Below, piece by piece: positions 8,437-16,714 of a stretch of DNA of 64,000 nucleotides. Under the pieces are notes generated by a model, which saw nothing but the letters and a program-made list of their open reading frames with translations, did not search any database and had not been told where the DNA came from. The translations under genes were made by a program, and so were the position numbers. The DNA is from Bdellovibrio sp. SKB1291214 (GTDB taxonomy: Bacteria > Bdellovibrionota > Bdellovibrionia > Bdellovibrionales > Bdellovibrionaceae). Every line of letters begins with the position of its first letter. Position 1 is the stretch's first letter. Where the stretch lies: positions 1,240,001 through 1,304,000 of the forward strand of contig NZ_CP106855.1 of assembly GCF_002209355.2 (NCBI RefSeq), given 5' to 3'.

Positions 8437-8724
8437 GTGATTGAAGAAATTAAAGGTGGAGTTCGGCTCCACCTTTTTATTCAGCCCAAATCATCTAAAA
8501 ATCAAATTGTGGGTCCCCACAATGGAATGCTGAAAATAAAGATTGCTGCTCCACCTGTCGATGGTGAAGCCAATTCGGAACTTATCGAATATCTTTCAAA
8601 ATTTTTTAAAGTACCTAAACGCAACATCGCCTTGGTTAAAGGCGATACCGGCAGACAGAAAACCGTAGATATTGAAGGCATCACACTGAACGACGCCCAT
8701 AAGTTAGTGACCGCCGCGTTTTAA
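8437..8724 (+). CDS. yggU: DUF167 (YggU) family protein
   Basis: 95 residues; GTG start eight bases after the divIVA stop. VRLHLFIQPKSSKNQIVG, LKIKIAAPPVDGEANSELIEYLSKFF and KRNIALVKGDTGRQKTVDIEG cover the whole small alpha/beta YggU domain, whose molecular role is unknown. The first third of the gene contains a terminator-shaped hairpin. The stop overlaps the end of the convergent outer-membrane gene by 21 bases. Confidence 0.9.
   Translation: MIEEIKGGVRLHLFIQPKSSKNQIVGPHNGMLKIKIAAPPVDGEANSELIEYLSKFFKVPKRNIALVKGDTGRQKTVDIEGITLNDAHKLVTAAF
8452..8478 (+). terminator. Intrinsic-terminator-like hairpin inside yggU
   Basis: A perfect 10-bp stem, AAAGGTGGAG / CTCCACCTTT, with a TTCGG loop, runs straight into five T. 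It lies 24 bases after the divIVA stop and within codons 6-14 of yggU. It has every feature of a Rho-independent terminator, so divIVA transcripts may end here and yggU may be expressed only by read-through. Confidence 0.7.
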
Positions 8725-9867
8725 TTCAACTTCGAACTCAGTTTTATCCAACTCATTTTGAATATTCACTTCGGGTTTCGGTTGTGCCTTTTTGGTTGGG
8801 CGAGGTTTAAACTGCTGCTGATCAACGCCGTCTTCTGTGGCCTCCCTGAACTTGCGAGTGCTTTTCGCACTCATCTCTGTGTCAGAGCGATCATACATAT
8901 TGGAACGACCTGATGGGGTTGGCGATGATCTGCGAGAAGGTGAAGCTGCTGGCGCCATGTAAGGCTCTTGGCGATACCCTTCCGTTAAATCAAAACTATA
9001 ACGGATGAAACCACCGATGTGGTAACCAGCTGCGGTGTTTTCACCCGCCACTGTCGCTCCGCCATTAACTTGCAAACTCCATTTTGGATCCACATTCCAA
9101 GTCGCATAAAACAAAGTATCGATGGACGTCGGGTTCACCATATAAAACTTGTAGGAACCGGCGTTCACCGACTGCAGATAAGCGACTCTCACGTAACGAG
9201 TACTTTTATCTTTGTCGTCAGAGATCGTTTGGCTACCGATTACTTCTCCTCCGAATCGGAATGAGTTTGCTTTTAGTTGCAAACCACCTCCCCACGGCAT
9301 CACCGATGATCTGCCATCCGCACGATAATCATAACCAATCCACCCATGGAGGCGAGCGGTACCAAAATCTTTTTGAGCGGTGACTCGCCCCCACGTTTCA
9401 AAAACACCTTCTGAATTGAGTGACTCATCCCCTGTTCCATTAACTTCTTGAAGCGGAACTACAACGCCTAATTCAGGGACTAATTGCAGGACGCCGTCGT
9501 ACATTATGAAATCAAAACCACCCGCAACGTCTGTCAGGCTTGTATTAGTGCGCGTTGCGACAGAGCTTTTGCTTTCTGAAGAAGCCATTGAGACCATTGC
9601 GAAGACGGACCACGATTTGGAAGGCATATAGCGAGTGCTGAAATCCAGATCCAAAAGTTGGTAATGGTTTCCACTGGTTAGATTGGTAGTTCCCTCCCCG
9701 AATTTTTCATAATTGGCTTCGGAGTAAAAGAAATTCGTGCCCAGCTCAAAATCCCAACGATCACGGCGAAACTCTTTGTAATTATCAAAGGCCAGAGCCG
9801 AGGAACTGCCCATAACTAAACTGATCAGGATCGTACTCAAACATTGAAGATTATTTGCCATTTTCAT
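8704..9867 (-). CDS. Secreted/outer-membrane beta-barrel protein with charged C-terminal tail
   Basis: 387 residues. Signal peptide 1-26 (cleaved after ALA), then about 260 residues of alternating strands rich in aromatic and small residues, ending a barrel-like region at GGFIRYSFDL (about 286). The last 100 residues are different: Pro/Ser/Arg-rich and then highly charged (KPRPTKKAQPKPEVN), unlike a normal barrel end. The family is not recognised. ATG start with TAGGAAC. The 3' end overlaps yggU by 21 bases. The tail could be periplasmic and bind peptidoglycan, but that is speculation. Confidence 0.7.
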   Translation of the reverse strand: MKMANNLQCLSTILISLVMGSSSALAFDNYKEFRRDRWDFELGTNFFYSEANYEKFGEGTTNLTSGNHYQLLDLDFSTRYMPSKSWSVFAMVSMASSESKSSVATRTNTSLTDVAGGFDFIMYDGVLQLVPELGVVVPLQEVNGTGDESLNSEGVFETWGRVTAQKDFGTARLHGWIGYDYRADGRSSVMPWGGGLQLKANSFRFGGEVIGSQTISDDKDKSTRYVRVAYLQSVNAGSYKFYMVNPTSIDTLFYATWNVDPKWSLQVNGGATVAGENTAAGYHIGGFIRYSFDLTEGYRQEPYMAPAASPSRRSSPTPSGRSNMYDRSDTEMSAKSTRKFREATEDGVDQQQFKPRPTKKAQPKPEVNIQNELDKTEFEVELKRGGH

Positions 9868-9890
9868 AAGTTCCTAATAATAACAAGCCC

Positions 9891-11105
9891 ATGACCACGA
9901 CATCAAACAAATCACAGCTCGCTATCATCTTTTTTACGGTTTTCCTTTATCTTGTGGGCTTTGGTGTAGTCATTCCCATCATCCCATTATTGAGTAAGAA
10001 TTTTGGCGCCACTGCTTTGCAAACGGGTCTGCTGCTTTCCGTTTACTCATTGATGCAATTTTTGTTTTCTCCTTTTTGGGGCCGCTTAAGCGATCGCATG
10101 GGCCGCCGTCCGATTTTACTTTTTTGTCTGTTCGGTGAAGGCCTTTCGTACATCATGTTCGCGTGGGCTCGCAGTCTTGAAATGCTATTCGTGGCTCGCC
10201 TTCTTGCGGGATTTTTTGGTGCAAGCTTGTCGACCGCCTCCGCATACATTTCAGATATCACTCCAAAACACGAACGTTCCAAAGGCATGGCTTTGATTGG
10301 CGCTGCATTCGGTTTGGGCTTCGTGGTTGGTCCTGCGCTTGGAGGATTGCTAGCGGTGTGGGGCCATCACATTAATGAAGCTCCCCATTTCGACACTTCA
10401 TTTTCTGCATACTGGGTGGCCGCACTGTGCTTTGCAAACTTCCTGTTCGGTATCAAATTTCTTAAAGAATCATTATCAGAGAAAAGTGAATCCGCTGCTA
10501 AGAAAAAACGTTTCTCTGTTATGTGGCACTATTTGAACATTAAAACAGTTGGCGCTTTAATGACTGTATTCTTGCTATCGTCACTGGCGATGTCGGGCAT
10601 GGAAGCGACTTTGATTTTGTTCATGGGTGATAAATTTCAATGGACGATCAAACAAGTGAGCTTTGGTTTTGCTTACATCGGTGTGATTATTATCTTCACT
10701 CAAGGTTTCTTGGTTCGTCGCTTGCTTCCTAAAATTGGTGAACGAAAAGTTCTGCGCATCGGCCTTTCTTGTTTTGCAGTAGGCTTAACGACGATTGCAT
10801 TTTCAAATACTCTTTTCGGCATGGCGATTGCGATGACACTTCTTTCTTTAGGAAACGGACTTTCAAATCCATCTATCCTGGGCAGCATCAGCTTGTTGAC
10901 CGATTCCAAAGAGCAAGGTGCCGCGATGGGCGTCACGCAAAGCATGGCCTCGTTGGGACGTATCATCGGGCCTGCATTGGGTGGTGCACTTTATGGAGTG
11001 TTGGCAATTGCCCCTTTCCTAACTTCGGGTGTGCTAGCATTTATCGCTTTGGCAATTGTACTTATAAACTTTAAGCTGATCCCCGATCACGCACGTGTAG
11101 GTTAA
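9891..11105 (+). CDS. MFS transporter, drug:H+ antiporter type
   Basis: 404 residues with twelve predicted membrane helices. Motif A (GRLSDRMGRRPIL, about 65-77) between helices 2 and 3 and the helix-5 GAAFGLGFVVGPALGG motif (about 137-152) place it in the 12-TM TetA/multidrug (DHA1) group, which exports hydrophobic compounds by proton antiport across the inner membrane. The substrate cannot be read from sequence. No clear ribosome site precedes the ATG; the start is the first in the open frame. The next gene begins 2 bases after the stop. Confidence 0.88.
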   Translation: MTTTSNKSQLAIIFFTVFLYLVGFGVVIPIIPLLSKNFGATALQTGLLLSVYSLMQFLFSPFWGRLSDRMGRRPILLFCLFGEGLSYIMFAWARSLEMLFVARLLAGFFGASLSTASAYISDITPKHERSKGMALIGAAFGLGFVVGPALGGLLAVWGHHINEAPHFDTSFSAYWVAALCFANFLFGIKFLKESLSEKSESAAKKKRFSVMWHYLNIKTVGALMTVFLLSSLAMSGMEATLILFMGDKFQWTIKQVSFGFAYIGVIIIFTQGFLVRRLLPKIGERKVLRIGLSCFAVGLTTIAFSNTLFGMAIAMTLLSLGNGLSNPSILGSISLLTDSKEQGAAMGVTQSMASLGRIIGPALGGALYGVLAIAPFLTSGVLAFIALAIVLINFKLIPDHARVG

Positions 11106-11107
11106 TC

Positions 11108-11443
11108 ATGGACATTTCACAACTGGGCTACTTTCAATTCAATAATTTGATCAAAGGCCGCATTCCAATGGTTCTTGTGAACTTAGGAGTTGATGTTAAA
11201 TCTTTGTACGGTCAGCTAGAGGGCATGCACTTGGACAACTGCCAAATCTCTGGAACTACTGCCGAGATTGTTGAACAAGTTATTAATCGAAAATTGCCTT
11301 CACATTATCCCATCGTTTTGATCGACGAAAATGGCTCGCAGTACTCCCCGGTTGTACAGGCACTGGAAGCTAAGGGTTTCAACAACGTCTACACAGTGAA
11401 AGACGGAATAACCGGAATCGAAAAAGAACGAATGCAACAATAA
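11108..11443 (+). CDS. Rhodanese-like domain protein lacking the catalytic cysteine
   Basis: 111 residues. The second half (PIVLIDENGSQYSPVVQALEAKGFNNVYTVKDGITG) follows the rhodanese pattern, in which a strand leads to the active-site loop and then a helix and a GFxNVYxLxGG strand. The loop should read C-R-x-G; here it is D-E-N-G, with no Cys, so sulphur transfer is not expected. Such inactive rhodaneses usually serve as binding or regulatory domains. It is co-transcribed with the MFS gene (2-base gap) and closed by a strong terminator. Confidence 0.65.
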   Translation: MDISQLGYFQFNNLIKGRIPMVLVNLGVDVKSLYGQLEGMHLDNCQISGTTAEIVEQVINRKLPSHYPIVLIDENGSQYSPVVQALEAKGFNNVYTVKDGITGIEKERMQQ

Positions 11444-11445
11444 TA

Positions 11446-11475
11446 AAAAGGGGATTCAGTGATCCCCTTTTTTTA
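11446..11475 (+). terminator. Intrinsic terminator after MFS-rhodanese operon
   Basis: Perfect 10-bp stem AAAAGGGGAT / ATCCCCTTTT with loop TCAGTG and a run of eight T. Confidence 0.93.
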
Positions 11476-11689
11476 TTACAACAGAACTTGGTTAGATTTC
11501 CGTCACGTTTTTTTTTTAGATCTTTTCAAACTGTTTCCGCTGTCAAACCCCAAGCACATCCACGCGAAGCACCGGCAAGCGACATAACTATTAAAGGGTT
11601 GTTGGCCATAGAATTTGTCTATAGCATAATTACATCGTTAACGGACATAACGAACAAACTAACCAAAACTTTTTATAGAAGGACATTTA

Positions 11690-12787
11690 ATGAAAAAGTT
11701 TTTACTAGCCGCTTTGGCAACGACAACAGCAGTATCTGCAGCTAATGCAGGTTCTTTGAATTTTGATGCTCGTGGAGACTGGGATACGTCTACGTATACG
11801 GACTCTTCTTTGCATGACACAAACAAATTTTATTTCAAAACAATCCGTTTGGATTACCAAGGTAAAGTAAACGACGACCTTTCTTTCCGTCTTCGTGCTG
11901 CTTACAATAAAACGGGTGCTCCTCAAACGACTGCTGATGCAACTCAAACAGCTCTTGAGTTCGCTTACTTGCAACACAAGATGGGCGACTTCGCTTTGCA
12001 AATCGGTAAATTGGGTTCTGAGTATGGCGCTTTCGAGTCTCAAACTTCTGGCGCTGACTTGTACCTTACTTCTCAAGCCTATACTAAAACAGGCCCTGCA
12101 GGTGCATTGAGCGGTCTTTACTTGGGTACAAGCACTCTACTATACGTAGTCGGTGCGAAACTTGTTTGGAGCATCACTCCTGATCAAAACTTGTCTCTGG
12201 TTGCTTTCAAAACTCCAGACACAACGGGTGGTGCAACAACATCGACTCTTGCGGCAGAATCAAACGCGATGATGGAAGGTCTAATCTATAAAGGCGCTTT
12301 CATGGATAAATCTTTGAAAGTTATGGCTTCTTACCACATGGGTTCTGGTTATGTGACTAAAGACCAATACACTTTGGGTTCTGCGGGTGTTAACTGGACA
12401 TTCCTTCCAACTTGGAACGCTGGCCTTGATTACACAATGTCAGATTTCAAAAGAGACGCTGGCGGCGCTAAAGACTCTATCTATTCGATCATCGCTAAGT
12501 TTGCTTACACTGGGTGGGAACAATGGACTCCTCGCCTTGAGCTAACTTCTTCTCAAGAAAAAGTTGAGACAAGTACAGCTGCTAACAATGGAACTAATAA
12601 ATTCATGGGTTACGGTGCAGTTATCGAATACAAACCGATTGCTGATACAAACTTCCGTTACCACATTGCTTACAGCAATACGACTCAGCAGTATTCTGAA
12701 AGAGCAAATCCAGCGAACAACCTTAAAGACGCCAAAGTTGACCAAATCACAGTGGGCGCTCGCTTGAACGCTGACTTCTTGAAATAG
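11690..12787 (+). CDS. Porin-like outer-membrane protein
   Basis: 365 residues. A classic signal peptide (1-20, cleaved after ANA) is followed by repeated amphipathic strands separated by Gly/Asn/Asp/Thr-rich turns and many aromatics, as in general porins of about 16 strands. The C-terminal part EYKPIADTNFRYHIAY resembles EYVPKADEAFRYHVAY in the minus-strand porin at 30712-31893, so the two look paralogous. Codon use is strongly biased to a few codons, suggesting high expression. AAGGA ribosome site. Flanked by terminators on both sides, it is a one-gene unit. Confidence 0.82.
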   Translation: MKKFLLAALATTTAVSAANAGSLNFDARGDWDTSTYTDSSLHDTNKFYFKTIRLDYQGKVNDDLSFRLRAAYNKTGAPQTTADATQTALEFAYLQHKMGDFALQIGKLGSEYGAFESQTSGADLYLTSQAYTKTGPAGALSGLYLGTSTLLYVVGAKLVWSITPDQNLSLVAFKTPDTTGGATTSTLAAESNAMMEGLIYKGAFMDKSLKVMASYHMGSGYVTKDQYTLGSAGVNWTFLPTWNAGLDYTMSDFKRDAGGAKDSIYSIIAKFAYTGWEQWTPRLELTSSQEKVETSTAANNGTNKFMGYGAVIEYKPIADTNFRYHIAYSNTTQQYSERANPANNLKDAKVDQITVGARLNADFLK

Positions 12788-12818
12788 TCAAAAAAGGTCG
12801 TCAAAACAGACTTTTATC

Positions 12819-12850
12819 GAGGGAGGCCCCAAAGCCTCCCTTCTTTTTTT
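12819..12850 (+). terminator. Intrinsic terminator after porin gene
   Basis: Stem GGGAGGC / GCCTCCC with loop CCCAAA, followed by TTCTTTTTTT. Confidence 0.9.
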
Positions 12851-12873
12851 GCATCACGCTCAACGCAACGCAT

Positions 12874-12914
12874 CCCCAAAAACGCGCGAGGAAGGTCGCA
12901 GGCACCTTTTGGGG
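12874..12914. repeat. Imperfect palindrome with GGCACCTTTTGG, REP-like
   Basis: Outer arms CCCCAAAA and TTTTGGGG enclose about 25 bases containing GGT and ACC. The right arm begins with GGCACCTTTTGG (12901-12912), whose exact reverse complement stands just after valS at 15697-15708. ACCTTTTGGGG recurs 89 bases downstream at 12993-13003, directly before valS. The form (small palindrome, intergenic, recurring core) is like REP elements linked to RAYT proteins. Confidence 0.5.
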
Positions 12915-13010
12915 AGCTGGATCTATCTTATAGAGCTTGAATCTGATAGACTCAAACGGTTAAAAATCTTGGGATTTCGAATCCTTATTTAGACCTTTTG
13001 GGGTATTCAC

Positions 13011-15692
13011 ATGTCAGAACAACTTTCAGATCGCTACAGTCCCGCTGATGTAGAAAACAGAACTTATCAATGGTGGGAAAATTCCGGCTATTTCAAAGCT
13101 CAGGATAAATCCACTAAGCCTCCATTCTCTATCATCTTGCCTCCACCGAACGTCACTGGTTTCTTGCACATGGGTCACGCCTTGGATCACACGATTCAAG
13201 ATATTCTGATTCGTTGGAAACGTATGAGCGGTTACAACACCATGTGGTTGCCGGGTACGGATCACGCAGGTATCGCCACTCAATCTGTGGTTGAGCGTGA
13301 ACTTAAAAAAGAAGGCGGCAAAACTCGTCATGAACTGGGTCGCGAAGCTTTCGTTGAAAAAGTTTGGGACTGGAAACACCAATACGGTAATCGCATTTAT
13401 TCTCAAATGCGCCGCCTGGGTGATTCATGTGATTGGGACCGCGCTGTATTTACTTTAGATGAAGGCGTTTCAAAAGCCGTTCGCAAAGTATTCGTGACTC
13501 TTCACCAAAAAGGTTTGATCTATCGTGGTCAACGCCTGGTGAACTGGTCGGGTCCTCTAGAAACTGCGATCTCTGACTTGGAAGTTGAACACAAACAAGT
13601 TAAGGGGGCTCTTTACCACATTAACTATCCTCTTGAAGATGGTTCTGGTTTCTTGACAGTTGCAACAACTCGTCCAGAAACAATGTTGGGTGATACGGCT
13701 TTGTGCGTTCATCCAGATGACGAACGTTATAAGGCGTTGATTGGTAAAACTGTGATCGTTCCTTTGATCAACAGAAAGATCAAAATTATCGCTGATACTT
13801 ACGTTGATAAAGCGTTTGGTTCTGGCGTTGTGAAAATCACACCAGCTCATGACTTCAACGATTATAAAATTGGTAAGACTCACCATCTAGAATTCATCAA
13901 TCTTTTAACTAAAAAAGCAGAGATGAATGAAAACGCGGGACCATACGCTGGCATGAAAGTGGCAGATGCTCGCAAGAAAGTGGTTGAGGATCTAAAAGCT
14001 CAAAACTTGTTGGTTAAAGAAGAGCCACATGTTCACTCCGTAGGTCACTGCTCTCGTTCAGGTGCTGTGGTTGAGCCATTCTTGTCTGAGCAGTGGTTTG
14101 TTAAGATGGAACAACTGGCAACTCCAGCTAAACGCGTGGTTGAAAGCGGCACAATCCGTTTTGAACCTGAGTCTTGGACTAAAGTTTATCTTCACTGGTT
14201 AAATAATATCGAAGACTGGTGTATCTCTCGCCAGTTGTGGTGGGGTCACCGTATTCCGGTTTGGTATTGCAACTCTTGCAACCATCAAACAGTTTCTGAA
14301 ACTGATGTAACAGCTTGTGAAAAGTGCGGTAAGCACGATCTTCACCAAGACGCTGATGTTTTGGATACTTGGTTCTCATCTGCTCTTTGGCCGTTTTCGA
14401 CAATGGGTTGGCCGAATGAAACTGAAACATTGAAAACGTTCTACCCAACTAGCTACCTAGTAACTGGTCACGATATTATTTTCTTCTGGGTTGCACGTAT
14501 GATCATGATGGGTCTTGAATTCAAACGTGATGTTCCGTTCAGAACGGTTTACATCCACGGTTTGGTTCGCGATTCTCAAGGCCGTAAGATGTCTAAGTCG
14601 TTGGGGAACTCGATCGATCCTGTTGAGATGATTGACAAGCACGGTGCCGATGCTTTGCGCTTTACTTTTGCAGCTCACTTGTTCTCGGGTAAGGACTTGA
14701 AGTTCAGCGAACAACGTCTTGAAGGCTACCGCAACTTTATGAATAAGATCTGGAATGCGGCTCGTTTCGCTCTTTCAAATCTGTCTGATTTCAAAGCACC
14801 TGCTGAAGGCGTTAAAGCTTTGCCTAACAAAGACCATATCAGCGTGTTCGATAAATGGATCATCACAAAGCTTGCGGAAGTGACGAAAGAAGTTGAAGAA
14901 GCCATGGAGCAAGAAAGATTCTCTGACGCTTCTACAGCTTTGTATCAGTTCATCTGGAATCAATTCTGTGATTGGTACATCGAATTTACGAAACCGATCA
15001 TGAATGGCAACAACGCCGAAGAAAAAGCGGCTACACAACTTGTAATCGCTCAAGTTCTGAACCGTATTATGCGTTTGATCCATCCATTCACTCCGTTTAT
15101 CTCTGAGGAAATCTACCAAAAACTTCCTATCAGAGGTGAAGCTTGTATCGTGGATCAATACCCAACAACTCGTAACGATAAAGAGTTCTTGGCCTTGGCT
15201 TCTAACGAATCAGCATTTGAAATCGATATCGTAAAAGAAGTGATCACAGCAATGCGTAACATCCGCGGGGAAAACCGCATCAGCCCTGCGATCAAATTGA
15301 ACGTGCGTCTAGGTGTTGTAAATGACCAAGTAAAACAAATCTTGGAAAACAACCGCACGGCTTTGATGACAATGGGACGTTTGGAAAAAATGGACATCGG
15401 CGCTGAAGGTAACTTGATGAAGTGTGCCGTAGCTCCAGTTGTTGTCAAAGACGCCAACGTTAAAGTGATCATCCCGCTTGAAGGCTTGGTCGACTTCGAC
15501 GAAGAAATCAAACGTATCAACAAAGCGATTGAAAAATTCAACAAGGACATCCAGATCTTGTCTGGCAAATTGTCGAATGAAAAATTCGTTGCAAATGCGG
15601 ATGAGGACGTGATCGCAGCGGACCGCGCGTTGCTAGCTCAATCAAAGGTTCAATTAGAGTCTTTGAAAGATGCTCTGACTCGCTTCCAGTAA
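13011..15692 (+). CDS. valS: Valyl-tRNA synthetase
   Basis: 893 residues, typical ValRS length. Class I motifs are intact: HMGH at 53-56 in the PPPNVTGFLHMGH segment and KMSKS at 526-530. The CP1 editing domain (TTRPETMLGDTA) and the NWSGPLETAISDLEVEH zone that separates ValRS from IleRS are present, and the C-terminus ends in the ValRS coiled-coil arm (about 830-893). It charges tRNA-Val in the cytoplasm. Monocistronic, with a strong bidirectional terminator after it and copies of a 12-bp inverted repeat on either side. No T-box leader is visible. Confidence 0.98.
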   Translation: MSEQLSDRYSPADVENRTYQWWENSGYFKAQDKSTKPPFSIILPPPNVTGFLHMGHALDHTIQDILIRWKRMSGYNTMWLPGTDHAGIATQSVVERELKKEGGKTRHELGREAFVEKVWDWKHQYGNRIYSQMRRLGDSCDWDRAVFTLDEGVSKAVRKVFVTLHQKGLIYRGQRLVNWSGPLETAISDLEVEHKQVKGALYHINYPLEDGSGFLTVATTRPETMLGDTALCVHPDDERYKALIGKTVIVPLINRKIKIIADTYVDKAFGSGVVKITPAHDFNDYKIGKTHHLEFINLLTKKAEMNENAGPYAGMKVADARKKVVEDLKAQNLLVKEEPHVHSVGHCSRSGAVVEPFLSEQWFVKMEQLATPAKRVVESGTIRFEPESWTKVYLHWLNNIEDWCISRQLWWGHRIPVWYCNSCNHQTVSETDVTACEKCGKHDLHQDADVLDTWFSSALWPFSTMGWPNETETLKTFYPTSYLVTGHDIIFFWVARMIMMGLEFKRDVPFRTVYIHGLVRDSQGRKMSKSLGNSIDPVEMIDKHGADALRFTFAAHLFSGKDLKFSEQRLEGYRNFMNKIWNAARFALSNLSDFKAPAEGVKALPNKDHISVFDKWIITKLAEVTKEVEEAMEQERFSDASTALYQFIWNQFCDWYIEFTKPIMNGNNAEEKAATQLVIAQVLNRIMRLIHPFTPFISEEIYQKLPIRGEACIVDQYPTTRNDKEFLALASNESAFEIDIVKEVITAMRNIRGENRISPAIKLNVRLGVVNDQVKQILENNRTALMTMGRLEKMDIGAEGNLMKCAVAPVVVKDANVKVIIPLEGLVDFDEEIKRINKAIEKFNKDIQILSGKLSNEKFVANADEDVIAADRALLAQSKVQLESLKDALTRFQ

Positions 15693-15696
15693 AATG

Positions 15697-15708
15697 CCAA
15701 AAGGTGCC
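15697..15708. repeat. CCAAAAGGTGCC, inverted copy of the element before valS
   Basis: Exact reverse complement of 12901-12912. A third related copy, GCAAAAGGTGCC, lies at 48271-48282. Possibly a REP half-site. Confidence 0.5.
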
Positions 15709-15749
15709 AGGTTCTAAAATACTGGGTGATGTAAAGTCGATAAAATGAA

Positions 15750-15787
15750 AATAAAAAGGCTTCCGTAACTGGAAGCCTTTTTATTTT
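15750..15787. terminator. Strong bidirectional terminator after valS
   Basis: A 16-17-bp perfect stem (AAAATAAAAAGGCTTCC and its complement) with loop GTAACT; the A-rich and T-rich outer arms make it functional on both strands, serving valS and, if transcription reaches it, the minus-strand gene at 15948. Confidence 0.93.
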
Positions 15788-15947
15788 ACGACCCCGTTCG
15801 GCGTCTGCAGCAACGCTAAAATTTTCAGCTCGAATGGAGATAGTGGAAACCGTACGTCGTTACCTAGCACCACCGGTAAGGACGTACCTTTAACGCGATC
15901 AGTAACCGGAGCGGGTGCGCAAACTGACAAGTTTGTCCTCACTGATT

Positions 15948-16673
15948 TTAGTTACAAGAACAGGCCATTTTTTCTGAATCCGCATCGCTGCAGCGATAAT
16001 ACTTTCCTAAGTGGCTCGCTATAAAAGAATGAACCTTGCCGTTTTTTTCCACGTAATTGATTTCATCACCGTTGGCGAAGTTCACTTGAACAGACCTTGC
16101 AGTTGCAACCACAGTTCCATCAGCCGACAGATTTTGAATTTCTTGATCAGTTGGATTGTCGTTCAATTCTTTATCCAAATGGATGTCACGAACTTTACCG
16201 GTCACCAACATCGTGTAATGTTGAACCTTACGGGCCAATGATTGCGTGCGATCAGTGGAGTACTCTACATACACACGACGAATCTCTCCATATTTGGTTT
16301 TATAATCCACCACGGTCCACTTGTTTTGTGTATTCAACACTTCACCAAATGTTGCGCGAACGATTTTGCTTAAGCCGGTGATGGCCAAATCATCTTGGGC
16401 TGTTGGCGGCGTGACTACAATCCCCAAGCACTCACCCATCAAAGGTGCGTTTTTAGACCACGCTTCAAACAAAGCAGGGCTTTCCATTTGCGTTGGTAAA
16501 AAGCCCGAAGGTGTTGTTTTAGTTTTATCTTCCGTGGAGTAATCAAAGGCAGGCATGTCATCAGGAAAATGTCCCGCATGCCCCGCTCTTTGTTTAAGAA
16601 TGAAAGCGCTCACTGCGATTAGTACAAGGACCACAACGACGGGAAAAATGATTTTTTGCTTTGAATTCATCAT
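15948..16673 (-). CDS. Membrane-anchored periplasmic protein of unknown function
   Basis: 241 residues. A short basic N-terminus and one hydrophobic segment (about 8-27, IIFPVVVVLVLIAVSAFIL) without a clear cleavage site suggest an inner-membrane anchor with a periplasmic domain. The domain is rich in strands and ends in a Cys-rich tail (YRCSDADSEKMACSCN) that could form disulphides or bind metal. No family recognised. The 160 bases downstream (15788-15947) hold no gene. Confidence 0.72.
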   Translation of the reverse strand: MMNSKQKIIFPVVVVLVLIAVSAFILKQRAGHAGHFPDDMPAFDYSTEDKTKTTPSGFLPTQMESPALFEAWSKNAPLMGECLGIVVTPPTAQDDLAITGLSKIVRATFGEVLNTQNKWTVVDYKTKYGEIRRVYVEYSTDRTQSLARKVQHYTMLVTGKVRDIHLDKELNDNPTDQEIQNLSADGTVVATARSVQVNFANGDEINYVEKNGKVHSFIASHLGKYYRCSDADSEKMACSCN

Positions 16674-16714
16674 TCTATAACTATCGATTTATCTGTGCTC
16701 CCCGTCAACGAGGT

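Noticed and set aside
11608-11622. ATAG-N7-CTAT before the porin gene, resembling half of an OxyR box
   Set aside because: Only one pair of elements with no continuation at 7-base spacing, in AT-rich DNA where such pairs are expected by chance.
11488-11745. 85-codon frame overlapping the porin start
   Set aside because: Runs into the signal peptide of a clear porin in another frame, poor composition, no ribosome site.
12915-13010. Leader of valS considered as a T-box
   Set aside because: No specifier loop, no T-box sequence and no antiterminator/terminator pair before the ATG.
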